Below, piece after piece: positions 16,199 through 24,996 of a stretch of DNA of 64,000 nt. The stretch is from Salipiger abyssi (GTDB taxonomy: Bacteria > Pseudomonadota > Alphaproteobacteria > Rhodobacterales > Rhodobacteraceae): positions 1 to 64,000 of the forward strand of contig NZ_CP015090.1 in assembly GCF_001975705.1 (NCBI RefSeq), in the 5' to 3' direction. A program made the position numbers and the translations under genes. Under the pieces are notes generated by a model, which saw nothing but the letters and a program-made list of their open reading frames with translations, had not been told where the DNA came from and made no database searches. How positions within the stretch are numbered: position 1 is the stretch's first letter; every line of letters starts with the position of its first letter.

Positions 16199-16208
16199 TT
16201 GTATACAA
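16199..16208. promoter_or_regulatory. GntR-type operator TTGTATACAA upstream of the GntR gene
   Basis: Same 10-base palindrome as at 11998-12007, 30 bases before the regulator's start codon, a position that would block its own transcription. Flanks are also similar (TATTTGTATACAATG here, CTATTGTATACAAAG there). Confidence 0.75.
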
Positions 16209-16666
16209 TGTACGGGCTATCACCGATCCGAGGGGCTGAAAAGGGCGCGATCTGTCAGCATCCGACGCCCTGCTTGGATTTCGTCCGACCATTCCGGGCC
16301 CAGGCCGCCAAGGGGCGCCGGCCCGGTCAGTCGCTGCCCCCGTACAGGCCCCGCGCCGTATTCGATACAGCGCCGGATGTGGAGCTGTGCCTCACCGAGG
16401 CGGGTGCGTCTGCCGATGTGCTGGCAGCGCCCAGCGACCGGGGTGACCCTGATGTTCGGTTCTTTCATCATCATCTCAGTGCCGGGCGGCCGAAATCCTC
16501 GCCTGCCGCGTCTCCAAAGCAGACACAGAGCAACGCCACGCCTATAGGCGGATGACCGGATATCATGGACTGGCTCAAGCTCGCGGATCCTCACCAGGAA
16601 GATCGGGCAAGAGCTGCTCATTCTGATTGCAGGCCCGGCGTCTCTTCAGAGCAGCGGTTACGCCGA
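16209..16666. other. Non-coding interval between GntR gene and AroM gene
   Basis: About 460 bases with only short open frames, none with a recognised family or ribosome site. It carries the upstream part of the GntR promoter and the 3' side of the leftward AroM unit. I see no strong terminator or repeat. Confidence 0.45.
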
Positions 16667-17347
16667 TCAGATCCCGGCCAGTTCGCCGGCGAGTCTCGCG
16701 CAGGTGGTCGACGCCAGCAGGGCAGGGCGCCCGTGGATCGAGGCGGCAAGTTTGCGGGCTGCGGAGGTGTAGCTGATGCAATCGTGCAGAACGAGATCCG
16801 GGGCGACCTCCGCCATCTCGGCGGCGGCAGCGCGGATCTCGTCATCCGGGGCACCGGGTGACAGTGGCACACAGTGACAGCTGCGTGTCGCGGTCGTCCA
16901 GCGCTCGATACAGGCGGCCGCCTGTGCGGCGCTCGGGATGAAGACCCCGAGACGTCCGTTTGCGGGCAGGCAACCCTCGACCGCGCCCGCTACGAGGTCG
17001 GAGGCGAAGTGCACGCCCGGCGCTTCGAGCGCGGGAAACTTGCCGGTGCAGCAAACGATGGCGACGGCGGCGTTCATGGCCTCCAGATCCTTCAGCCTCT
17101 GCCCCATGCCCTCGGTGACCGCCGCCTTGCTGATGAGGATCGACCGTCCGTCGGGCAGCGTTGTGAACAGCGTATCGCGGTCGGCGGTCGGGGCGGCGGC
17201 GGCAAGTCCGGCCTCGTCGAGATGATCGAGCGCTCCGAGCATCTTCAGCTCCGCCCCATCGCCAAGCACCGAGGCGAATTCAGCCAGCAGCGCCGGTCGG
17301 GGGGCCTGTCCGATGACAAGCATCCCGATCACCGGTTTCCCGTTCAC
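16667..17347 (-). CDS. AroM-family protein
   Basis: 226 residues, GTG start whose GTGA overlaps the upstream HyuA-type gene's stop. The N-terminal MLVIGQAPRP and the CCTGKFPAL segment are typical of AroM, a family named from the E. coli aroL-aroM neighbourhood; its biochemical role is not settled. Its fold resembles Asp/Glu/hydantoin racemase-like proteins, with Cys residues in the CCTG region as possible catalytic residues. Being the last gene of a HyuA-DUF917-AroM unit suggests a part in hydantoin-type or amino-acid racemisation chemistry, which is inference. Confidence 0.85.
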   Translation of the reverse strand: MNGKPVIGMLVIGQAPRPALLAEFASVLGDGAELKMLGALDHLDEAGLAAAAPTADRDTLFTTLPDGRSILISKAAVTEGMGQRLKDLEAMNAAVAIVCCTGKFPALEAPGVHFASDLVAGAVEGCLPANGRLGVFIPSAAQAAACIERWTTATRSCHCVPLSPGAPDDEIRAAAAEMAEVAPDLVLHDCISYTSAARKLAASIHGRPALLASTTCARLAGELAGI

Positions 17348-18900
17348 GCCGGAACCTCCGCGCGCATCGCTGCCGCATCGCCGACAACGCGGACACGGGT
17401 GCGGATCGCCCGGCCCGGCAGGTAGGACAGCGGCAGATCCTCGACGTCGATCACCTTGACCGTCGCGCGGTCCGCGCCCGAGGCGACCGCCGCGTCGATG
17501 GCGGCCTCGCGGGCATGGGCGATGGCCTCGTCGCGGTCCATGTCGCGATAGATCCGGTCGGTCTCGCCCGAGATCTGCGCCATGGCGGCTCCCACGGCAT
17601 TCGCCACCTCGTTATGCTCCACATGGATCACTTCGGAGATGCCCGGCATCGCGTCGGGGATCAGCATCGCGCCGCCGCCGACCGCGAGCAGCGGCACTTC
17701 GGTGGCGTCGGTCTTCATCCGGTCGACGCCCTCGGAGATGTTGTCGTGCATCTTCTTCAGCGCAGCGGCAACGAAGTCTTGCGGCAGTTCGGCCACCCGG
17801 GCGGTATCGCCAAGCCGGATCAGGCCGGAGGCGACGGCGATATCGGTGGCGGTCACCTGCGCGCCGCCAAAGACCATGGCCTCCTGCGCCAGACGGTAGC
17901 CCACCGATTCCGGCCCCACGGTGACCGGATCGCGGCCGATCTTGGTGCCGCCGCCCACGGCGATGGAGAGCAGATCGGGCATGCGGAACAGCGTGCGCAC
18001 GCCGCCCACCTCGACCACGTTATTGGCCTCGCGCGGGAAGCCGTTCACCAGACAACCGATATCGGCGGTGGTGCCGCCCACGTCGCAGACCATGGCGTTC
18101 TCGATCCCCGCCAGCAGCGCCGCGCCGCGCATCGAGTTGGTCGGACCGGAAGCGAAGCTGAACACCGGATATTCGCGCGCGGCCTCGGCCTTGACCACGG
18201 TGCCATCGTTCTGGGTGATGAAGAGCTGCGCGCCCAGCCCGCTATCGGCGACCGCATCGACAAAGGCCTGCGTCGTCTCGCGGGCCAGCCCGATCAGCGA
18301 GGCGTTCATCAGCGCCACGTTCTCGCGTTCCAGCAGGCCGATGCGCCCGAGGGTGGAGGACATGGTGACATGAACGTCCGGCGCCTCGTTGCGGACGATC
18401 TCGGCGGCGCGCTCTTCGCATTCGGCGGTGAGCGGCGAGAAAGTGGCCGAGATCGCCACCGCCCCGACCCCGTCGGCGGCGATCTTGCGCGCCGCTTTGG
18501 CGATGGCGAGCTCGTCCATCGGCATCAGCGGGCGACCGTCGTATTCGTGCCCGCCCTGTACCAGGTAGATGCCGCCATTGACCTTGGCCGCCAGATCCTT
18601 GGGCCAGTCGCAGAACGGCACCAGGCTGGCCGAGGCGGGCAGCGACACCCGGATCGCGGCAGCGCGCCCGAGGTTGCGCCGCTCGACCACCGCATTGGTG
18701 AAATGGGTGGTGCCGATCATCACCGCGACCACGTCATCGGCGGCGGGTCCGGCCTTGGCGATCACCTCTTTCAGCGCGGTGCGCACACCGGTGGTCACAT
18801 CGGCGGTGGTGAAGGTCTTGACCGCGGCAATCACCCTGTCGCCGTCGAGAAGCGCGGCATCGGTATTGGTGCCGCCGACATCGATTCCGATCCGTTTCAT
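17344..18900 (-). CDS. Hydantoinase/oxoprolinase-family protein (HyuA type)
   Basis: 518 residues. It begins with the actin-like ATPase motif IGIDVGGTNTDAALLD, followed by the hydantoinase/oxoprolinase N-domain and the hydantoinase A domain (DVGGTTADIG near 275 is the second phosphate loop). HyuA-type enzymes open five-membered cyclic amides, usually with ATP and a HyuB partner. No HyuB is present; instead the gene is coupled by ATGA overlap to a DUF917 protein. That pairing is seen in thiohydantoin-type systems. It is shorter than the roughly 690-residue stand-alone HyuA, as expected for this subgroup. Confidence 0.88.
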   Translation of the reverse strand: MKRIGIDVGGTNTDAALLDGDRVIAAVKTFTTADVTTGVRTALKEVIAKAGPAADDVVAVMIGTTHFTNAVVERRNLGRAAAIRVSLPASASLVPFCDWPKDLAAKVNGGIYLVQGGHEYDGRPLMPMDELAIAKAARKIAADGVGAVAISATFSPLTAECEERAAEIVRNEAPDVHVTMSSTLGRIGLLERENVALMNASLIGLARETTQAFVDAVADSGLGAQLFITQNDGTVVKAEAAREYPVFSFASGPTNSMRGAALLAGIENAMVCDVGGTTADIGCLVNGFPREANNVVEVGGVRTLFRMPDLLSIAVGGGTKIGRDPVTVGPESVGYRLAQEAMVFGGAQVTATDIAVASGLIRLGDTARVAELPQDFVAAALKKMHDNISEGVDRMKTDATEVPLLAVGGGAMLIPDAMPGISEVIHVEHNEVANAVGAAMAQISGETDRIYRDMDRDEAIAHAREAAIDAAVASGADRATVKVIDVEDLPLSYLPGRAIRTRVRVVGDAAAMRAEVPA

Positions 18901-20018
18901 GCCTGGTTCTCCTTGAAGACCGAAGTGAAATCGAGGTCGAAGCCGAAGGCGCGCGGCCCCACGGCGGCGAGCCCCTGCTCGGAGAGAAAGACCGACGGGG
19001 CGGGCAGCGCCAGCACGCTCACCCGCTGGCCGAACCGCAGCACATCGGTGCCGATGCCCTCGCCCGACACGCTGTCGAGCAGGCAGATCAGATCCGGGGT
19101 CATGACCACCGGTGCACCGTCGAGATAGGCGACGGAATATTCGTTCTGGAAATGCACCACCATCTCCTTGCCCGCAAAGGCATCCAGCCCCTCGATGCGG
19201 GCCTTGCCGCGCAGGAAGCCCTCGGTCGCGCGGCGTTCGACATCGACGATCTTGCCGGTAAACATGCGCTGACCGGAGGTGATCGAAAGCACCGCCTCGA
19301 TCGGGTCGGTATGTTCGGCCCGGGCGCGCAGCACCTCGGTGCCAAGCGCAATGGCCTTGGAGACGGAATAGAGAACGCCATGCTGCTTGACCTCGGCGCC
19401 GGTGCGCGGCGCCTTGCAGGTCGCGGCGACCGAGCCGATCTCGGTGCAGGCCTTACGGCTGATGCGCTCCATCCAGCGCCAGGAGGCGGCGCGCGGAAAG
19501 ATGATCTCGTTGTCGCGGATATCGGCCATGGTGAGCGGGTAGCAGCGCAGGCCCGCCACCGCGACGGAGGTCATCTGCGCCTCCGGATAGGCGCGGCCCA
19601 TCGTGTCGGCATCGACCACCGGGTAGCCGGTGAGCGCGCCCACCATCATCGGGTGCACGCCGTTGCCGCCGCCGATCTCCAGCGCCATGACCGCATCGAA
19701 CTTGCGGCCGAGATATTCCTCCATCATCCGCACAGGCTTCAGCGCGAATTCCGGGTCGGCCAAACGCTCCTGCCCGACAAGCGGCGCGCCCATGTTGGAA
19801 AGCACCGCCACCAGCGCGTCATCGGCCAGGGTCATCGGGTCGATCAGGGTGGCGCTGCGGCCCGCCTCGTAGAGCAGCCGCATGTTCAGCAGCTTGTGAT
19901 AGGGATCGCCGCCACCGCCCGTGCCGAGGATCCAGGCACCGACGGCAAGCGCCTCGATGTCATCCGCGGAGAGGGTTCGGTGGGTCTGGCTCGGGCTCCT
20001 CTGGGCCAAGGTGGTCAT
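18897..20018 (-). CDS. DUF917 / S-methyl-thiohydantoin desulfurase-domain protein
   Basis: 373 residues. The stretch DIEALAVGAWILGTGGGGDPY is the hallmark N-terminal loop of DUF917, now named for S-methyl-thiohydantoin desulfurase. It is first in the leftward unit and coupled to the HyuA-type gene. It faces a Dpp-type ABC operon across a 386-base promoter region, so substrate import and ring opening are probably co-controlled. Whether the natural substrate is a thiohydantoin, a hydantoin or another cyclic imide cannot be decided from the sequence. Confidence 0.88.
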   Translation of the reverse strand: MTTLAQRSPSQTHRTLSADDIEALAVGAWILGTGGGGDPYHKLLNMRLLYEAGRSATLIDPMTLADDALVAVLSNMGAPLVGQERLADPEFALKPVRMMEEYLGRKFDAVMALEIGGGNGVHPMMVGALTGYPVVDADTMGRAYPEAQMTSVAVAGLRCYPLTMADIRDNEIIFPRAASWRWMERISRKACTEIGSVAATCKAPRTGAEVKQHGVLYSVSKAIALGTEVLRARAEHTDPIEAVLSITSGQRMFTGKIVDVERRATEGFLRGKARIEGLDAFAGKEMVVHFQNEYSVAYLDGAPVVMTPDLICLLDSVSGEGIGTDVLRFGQRVSVLALPAPSVFLSEQGLAAVGPRAFGFDLDFTSVFKENQA

Positions 20019-20404
20019 GCGGGCATCCTTTCGCGCCGGCCCCGGACATACGGAGGGGAACCGGCCTCACGGTTTGTGCTATGGCCTTCATGTCCGCCCG
20101 GCGCGGACCATTTCGCAAATAACGTTTGCCTATGTCGATGATCCGCAGCGGCTATTTTGCCGGGGTGTCACGATGCCATGCGCCGGGAGGTGCACAATTC
20201 TCGGGCGCCATTCCCCAAAATCGCCCACATAATATGCAGCACCTCGGCGCATTATAAGCGCTGCGTATAATACCTATCAGGAATGGCTGTTTTTCCATTC
20301 CGCCGGCTTCTGACTTCAATGGGTGCCACAAAGGCCCCCGCTGGAAGGGGTCACGCATCCGGCCCGGCGATGCTTGCGTAACGGGCCCCAACAAGGAGAC
20401 GACA
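20019..20404. promoter_or_regulatory. Divergent promoter region, DUF917 unit / Dpp-type ABC operon
   Basis: 386 non-coding bases between two outward-facing units. AT-rich stretches at 20226-20236 and 20249-20275 stand out in GC-rich surroundings. The second holds a LysR-type dyad that also contains perfect TATAAT words on both strands (plus 20266-20271; minus 20251-20256), so -10 elements for both directions may lie inside the regulator site. No matching -35 is clear. Confidence 0.6.
20249..20273. promoter_or_regulatory. LysR-type box ATTAT-N11-ATAAT
   Basis: Inverted repeat ATTAT (20251-20255), 11 bases, ATAAT (20267-20271), which fits the T-N11-A rule of LysR regulators exactly; outer bases extend the symmetry to 10 of 12 per arm. 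The operon to its right ends with a LysR gene (25966-26919), the natural candidate to bind here. Confidence 0.7.
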
Positions 20405-21982
20405 ATGACATTCGCACGTTTGACATCGGCGCTGGCCATAGTGGCCTCGCTGGCCGTCGCGGCTCCGGCTTCTGCGGTGGAAAAGCAGGACGGCAAGTTC
20501 TGGATGGTGATCGGCGGTCGCCAGGCGGTCAGCCATGTCGATCCCGGCCAGTCCTATGACTACGCCATCCGCATGATGACCCAGGCGCTCTATGACGGTC
20601 TGGTGAAATACACCGGCAACCCGCCCGAGGTGCAGCCCTGGCTCGCCACCGACTGGGAAACCTCCGAGGACGGGCTGACCTGGACCTTCCACCTCGCGCC
20701 CGAAGCCACCTTCCACAATGGTGACCCGGTCACCGCCGAGGCGGTGGTCTATTCCTATCAGCGCGTGCTGGAGATGAACGAAGGCGTCGCCTGGATGCTC
20801 TCCGACGTGCTTCAGGCCGAGAACATCAAGGCGCTGGACGAGGGCACCGTCGAATTCACGCTCGACCGCCCCTATGCGCCCTTCCTGTCCTTCCTGCCCT
20901 GGTGGTTCGTGGTGAACCCGGCGCAGGTCGAGGCCAATGTGGTCGACGGCGATTTCGGCAAGGCCTGGCTGACCGAGCACGAGGCCGGCTCAGGCCCCTA
21001 CAGCCTCGAGCGGTTCGATCAGGGCACCTCCTACTGGCTGAAGCGCAATCCCGATTACTGGAAGGGCTTCCCCTATGACAATGACGACATGGGCGGCATC
21101 ATCTACCGGCTCATCCGCGAAAGCTCCTCTCAGCGCGCAGGTCTGATTTCCGGCGAAGCGGATCTGGTGACCGACCTGACGCCCGAAGAGCTGCAAGTGG
21201 TGGGCGCGCGCGACGATATCGAGACCACCTCGACGCCGGCGCTTACCTCGTTCGGTCTCAAGATGAACACGCAGGGCGAATACACTTCGGATCTGAACCT
21301 GCGGAAGGCCATCGCCTATGCCTTCGATTACGACACCTTCGTGCAGGTCTATAACGGCAACGCCACGCTCCAGACCTCGCCCTTCACCGACGCGATCCGT
21401 GGCAAGGTCGATATCGACATGCCACGTCAGGACATGGAGACGGCCAAGGAATACCTCGCCCAATCCGCATGGCCCGAGGGCGGCATCACGCTGGAATACG
21501 TCTATGTGCAGAGCCTCGAACAGCAGCGCCAGATGGGTCTTTCGCTGCTCAACAGCCTCAAGGAGCTGAATATCGAGCTTGAGATGGTGCCGCTGACCTG
21601 GCCCAACATGGTCGCGCGTGCCGGTGATGTCGAGCAGAGCCCCGACCTGATGGCGATCTTCTCGACGCCGGTGTCCACCGACCCTGACGCGGTCGCGATC
21701 CAGTATCATCCGAACTCGCACGGGAAATATTACGGCTCGCACTTCCTCGACGATGCCGAGCTGAATGCCATGATCGAAGAGGCCCGCAAGCTCTCGGACT
21801 GGGACGAACGCGCGCCCATCTACGCCGAGATCCAGCAGCGCATCGCCGATCTGCAACCGGAGATCTTCGGCATGATGCGCGAGCGCCAGTTCGCCTACCG
21901 CACCTATGTGCATGGCTACGAGGACAGCCCGATCCGCATGACCGGAGAGGTCGATCTCTACCCGCTCTTCATCCAGCCCTGA
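20405..21982 (+). CDS. Peptide-type ABC transporter substrate-binding protein (family 5)
   Basis: 525-residue periplasmic receptor with a 24-residue Sec signal peptide (ASLAVAAPASA then VEKQDG). The stretch LATDWETSEDGLTWTFHLAPEATFHNGDPVTAEAVVYS (about 80-120) is the family core. Start preceded by CAAGGAGACG. It heads a dppABCDF-type operon divergent from HyuA/DUF917/AroM and followed by a strong hairpin. Family 5 receptors bind peptides, opines, glutathione, nickel chelates or other heterocycles; the neighbours favour a hydantoin-like or peptide-derived ligand, which is inference. Confidence 0.93.
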   Translation: MTFARLTSALAIVASLAVAAPASAVEKQDGKFWMVIGGRQAVSHVDPGQSYDYAIRMMTQALYDGLVKYTGNPPEVQPWLATDWETSEDGLTWTFHLAPEATFHNGDPVTAEAVVYSYQRVLEMNEGVAWMLSDVLQAENIKALDEGTVEFTLDRPYAPFLSFLPWWFVVNPAQVEANVVDGDFGKAWLTEHEAGSGPYSLERFDQGTSYWLKRNPDYWKGFPYDNDDMGGIIYRLIRESSSQRAGLISGEADLVTDLTPEELQVVGARDDIETTSTPALTSFGLKMNTQGEYTSDLNLRKAIAYAFDYDTFVQVYNGNATLQTSPFTDAIRGKVDIDMPRQDMETAKEYLAQSAWPEGGITLEYVYVQSLEQQRQMGLSLLNSLKELNIELEMVPLTWPNMVARAGDVEQSPDLMAIFSTPVSTDPDAVAIQYHPNSHGKYYGSHFLDDAELNAMIEEARKLSDWDERAPIYAEIQQRIADLQPEIFGMMRERQFAYRTYVHGYEDSPIRMTGEVDLYPLFIQP

Positions 21983-22002
21983 TCTCCCCCAGGGCCAACC
22001 TT

Positions 22003-22027
22003 GGCCGGGCGGCGCGACCGCCCGGCC
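22003..22027 (+). other. Perfect 10-bp stem-loop after the binding-protein gene
   Basis: GGCCGGGCGG, loop CGCGA, CCGCCCGGCC, starting 20 bases after the stop codon at 21982 and before the first permease gene. Only a short CTCTTT follows. It probably protects the abundant binding-protein message from 3' decay and reduces read-through. Confidence 0.7.
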
Positions 22028-22075
22028 TCTTTGCCGATTTCCCCGCCGCGCGGGGCCATGACCGCCGAGGCATGC

Positions 22076-23086
22076 ATGAGAAAGATGATCGCAAAACGGC
22101 TTGGCCTGATGGTGGTGATGCTGCTCGGCCTGGCCGTCATCACCTTCACCGTCGCCAATGTCGCGCCGGGCGATCCCGCGCGCCTCGCCGCGGGCCCGGA
22201 CGCCTCTGCGGAGATGGTCGAGGAAATCCGGGTGGAGCGCGGCTTCGACCGGCCGCTGCCGATCCGGTTCGGCATCTATCTCGGCCAGCTCGTGCAGGGC
22301 GATCTCGGCACCTCGGTCTATACCGGACGGCCCGTGCTTCAGGACATTGCGCAGTTCCTGCCCGCCACGGTCGAGCTGGTGCTGTTCTCGATCTTCATCG
22401 CCATTCTGCTGGGTGTGCCGCTCGGCGTGCTGGCGGCGGTGTTCCAGAACCGCGTTCCCGATCATGCGATCCGGCTGCTATCGGTTTCCGGTGTGGCACT
22501 GCCGATGTTCTGGCTGGGCCTGATGCTGCAATGGTATCTGGCGCTGGATCTGGGATGGTTTCCCCTTGGCGGGCGGCTCGGGATCTTTGACGACATACCG
22601 CCGAAGATCACCGGCATGATCACCTTCGACGCGCTGCTCGCGGGCGATCCGGCCACGGCGGGGGCCGCGCTCTGGCATATGATCCTGCCTGCCGCCGCGC
22701 TCAGCTTTCCCGCGCTGGCCGCGATCATCCGCGTCAATCGCGCCGAGATGCTGGAGGTGCTGGGCCGAGACTACGTCACCAATGCCCGCGCACAGGGCAT
22801 CGGCCCGTTCCGCATCATCGCGGTCTATTCGCTGAAAAACGCCATCCTGCCGACGCTGGCGATGATCGGCCTGCGCTTTGGCTGGATGCTGGGCGGAACG
22901 GTGCTGGTCGAGGGCGTCTTCGACTTTCCCGGCATCGGGCTTTACGCCGCCAAGGCCGCGATCTCCTCGGATTTCGAGCCGATCATGGCCGTGACGCTGA
23001 TCCTCGGCGCGGCCTTCATGCTGACCAATCTCGTGATCGACCTTGCCTATGCCGCGCTCGATCCGCGCGTGCGCAACCAGATCTGA
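22076..23086 (+). CDS. Dpp/Opp-type ABC transporter permease (DppB-like)
   Basis: Inner-membrane permease, about 336 residues from the ATG at 22076 (GAGG 5 bases upstream); ATGs at 22058 and 22085 are alternatives. It has the DppB layout: N-terminal helix MIAKRLGLMVVMLLGLAVI, then a periplasmic loop with FDRPLPIRFGIYLGQLVQGDLGTS, five more helices, and an EAA-type loop NARAQGIGPFRIIAVYSLKNA. It pairs with the next permease to form the channel. Confidence 0.92.
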   Translation: MRKMIAKRLGLMVVMLLGLAVITFTVANVAPGDPARLAAGPDASAEMVEEIRVERGFDRPLPIRFGIYLGQLVQGDLGTSVYTGRPVLQDIAQFLPATVELVLFSIFIAILLGVPLGVLAAVFQNRVPDHAIRLLSVSGVALPMFWLGLMLQWYLALDLGWFPLGGRLGIFDDIPPKITGMITFDALLAGDPATAGAALWHMILPAAALSFPALAAIIRVNRAEMLEVLGRDYVTNARAQGIGPFRIIAVYSLKNAILPTLAMIGLRFGWMLGGTVLVEGVFDFPGIGLYAAKAAISSDFEPIMAVTLILGAAFMLTNLVIDLAYAALDPRVRNQI

Positions 23087-23096
23087 CGGAGGCCCC

Positions 23097-23993
23097 ATGA
23101 CCGACCTCACGACCTCGGCAACCGTCCCCGCCAAGCCGCCGATGCGCTTTCGCGAGACCCGCCGCCTGACGCGCACCTATTGCCGCTCCTTTTCCTCGGT
23201 GCTGGGGCTGGCGCTGGTGGCGCTCTTCCTCTTCGTCGCGGCCTTCGGGCCCTGGCTCGCCCCCTATCCCGAAGACGCCTATGGCGCGGTGGATTTCGGC
23301 GCCAAGCTGCTGCCGCCCTCGCCCGAGCACTGGTTCGGCACCGATCAGGTCGGCTCCGACATCCTGTCGCGGGTGTTGATCGGCGCGCGGACCACGCTGC
23401 AAATCGGTCTCACGGTCACCGGCATCGCGATCCTGATCGGCGTACCGCTGGGGCTCATCGCCGGCATGACCGGCGGCTGGATTTCCGAAACCATCATGCG
23501 GATCACCGATATCTTCCTGTCGATCCCCGGCCTGATCCTCGCCATCGCCATCGTCGGCGCGCTCGGCCCCGGCATCCTCAACGCCATGGTCGCGCTCAGC
23601 CTCGTGTGGTGGCCCGGCTACGTGCGGCTCGTGCAGGCCAAGACCCTGAGCCAGCGCAACGAGACCTATGTCGACGCCGCCCGCGCGCTCGGCGCCGGGC
23701 CGCTGCGGGTGGTGTTCGTGCATGTGCTGCCGAACTGCCTGTCGCCGATCATCGTCAAGGCCTCGATGGATATGGGCATGGCGATCCTCGGCGCCGCCTC
23801 GCTGGGCTTCCTCGGGCTCGGCGCGCAGCCGCCCTATCCCGAATGGGGCGCGATGATCTCCACCGGGCGCGCCTACCTGCCGGACTGGTGGTGGTGTACC
23901 TTCTTCCCCGGCCTCGCGATCTATTTCACGGTGCTGGGCTTCAACCTGATGGGCGACGGGCTGCGCGACGTGCTCGACCCGCGCCAGAGGTGA
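23097..23993 (+). CDS. Dpp/Opp-type ABC transporter permease (DppC-like)
   Basis: 298 residues, start at 23097 after GGAGG. The N-terminal cytoplasmic tail is followed by a first helix and the periplasmic segment EHWFGTDQVGSDILSRVLIGARTTL, characteristic of DppC/OppC. The EAA loop is AARALGAGPLRVVFVHVLPNC. It lies 10 bases after DppB and 4 bases before the first ATPase gene. Confidence 0.93.
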   Translation: MTDLTTSATVPAKPPMRFRETRRLTRTYCRSFSSVLGLALVALFLFVAAFGPWLAPYPEDAYGAVDFGAKLLPPSPEHWFGTDQVGSDILSRVLIGARTTLQIGLTVTGIAILIGVPLGLIAGMTGGWISETIMRITDIFLSIPGLILAIAIVGALGPGILNAMVALSLVWWPGYVRLVQAKTLSQRNETYVDAARALGAGPLRVVFVHVLPNCLSPIIVKASMDMGMAILGAASLGFLGLGAQPPYPEWGAMISTGRAYLPDWWWCTFFPGLAIYFTVLGFNLMGDGLRDVLDPRQR

Positions 23994-23997
23994 GACG

Positions 23998-24996
23998 ATG
24001 ACACCGCTTCTCGATATCCGCGACCTCTCGCTGGTCTTCGACACGTTCGACGGCACCTACCACGCTATCGACCAAGTGAGCCTGCAACTGAACCCCGGCG
24101 AGGCGCTCGGCCTCGTGGGCGAAACCGGCTGCGGCAAATCCGTGCTGACCCGCGCCGCCTTCGGCCTCGTGCCGGTGCCGCCGGCGCGGATCACCTCCGG
24201 CTCGGTGCAGCTCGACGGGCGCGAACTGCTGGGCCTGTCCGACCGCGCGCTGCGCGGCATCCGGGGCAGCGAGGTGGCGATGATCTTTCAGGATCCGATG
24301 ACCTATCTCAACCCGGTGTTTCGTGTCGGCACCCAGCTCGTGGACGCGATCCGCGCGCAGTCCGGCGGGCGCATCGGCAAGGCGGAGGCGAAATCCATCG
24401 CGCTCGACATGCTGGACAAGGTCCACCTGCCGAACCCCGACCGCCAGTTCCGCGCCTATCCGCATGAGCTCTCGGGCGGGATGCGCCAGCGGGTGCTGAT
24501 CGCCATGGCGCTGGCGGCGAAACCCAAGCTGCTCATCGCCGACGAGCCCACCACCGCGCTCGATATGACGATCCAAGCGCAGATCCTCGATCTGATGGCC
24601 GAACTGGTGGAGGATCTGGGACTGGCAATGATCATGATCTCGCACGATCTGGGCGTGGTGGCGCAGGTCTGTTCGCGCGTGGCGGTGATGTATGCAGGCA
24701 AGATCGTCGAGGACGCACCCATCGGGCGGATCTTCGATGCCCCGGCGCATCCCTATACCCAAGGGCTGCTGGCCGCGCTGCCGCATCCGTTCAAGCCGGT
24801 GGACCGCCTCGCCTCGATCCCGGGCACGCTGCCCGATCTGCTGCACCCGCCCGCCGGATGCCGCTTTGCGGGCCGTTGCGCACAGTCCCATGCCGCCTGC
24901 GCCGCACCGGTGCCGCTGCGCGCGGTCGGCCCGCGGCATCGGGTGGCCTGCACCCTCTATAAAGACGCCGCGACGGAAGGAGCCGCTCATGTCTGA
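23998..24996 (+). CDS. Dpp/Opp-type ABC transporter ATP-binding protein (DppD-like)
   Basis: 332-residue ATPase. Walker A GETGCGKS near residue 41, signature SGGMRQRVLIAMAL, Walker B LLIADEPTTALD, H-loop SHDLGVVA. The C-terminal extension has the spaced cysteines CRFAGRCAQSHAAC found in DppD/OppD, which may bind an iron-sulfur cluster. Its end overlaps the partner ATPase gene by 8 bases. Confidence 0.94.
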   Translation: MTPLLDIRDLSLVFDTFDGTYHAIDQVSLQLNPGEALGLVGETGCGKSVLTRAAFGLVPVPPARITSGSVQLDGRELLGLSDRALRGIRGSEVAMIFQDPMTYLNPVFRVGTQLVDAIRAQSGGRIGKAEAKSIALDMLDKVHLPNPDRQFRAYPHELSGGMRQRVLIAMALAAKPKLLIADEPTTALDMTIQAQILDLMAELVEDLGLAMIMISHDLGVVAQVCSRVAVMYAGKIVEDAPIGRIFDAPAHPYTQGLLAALPHPFKPVDRLASIPGTLPDLLHPPAGCRFAGRCAQSHAACAAPVPLRAVGPRHRVACTLYKDAATEGAAHV

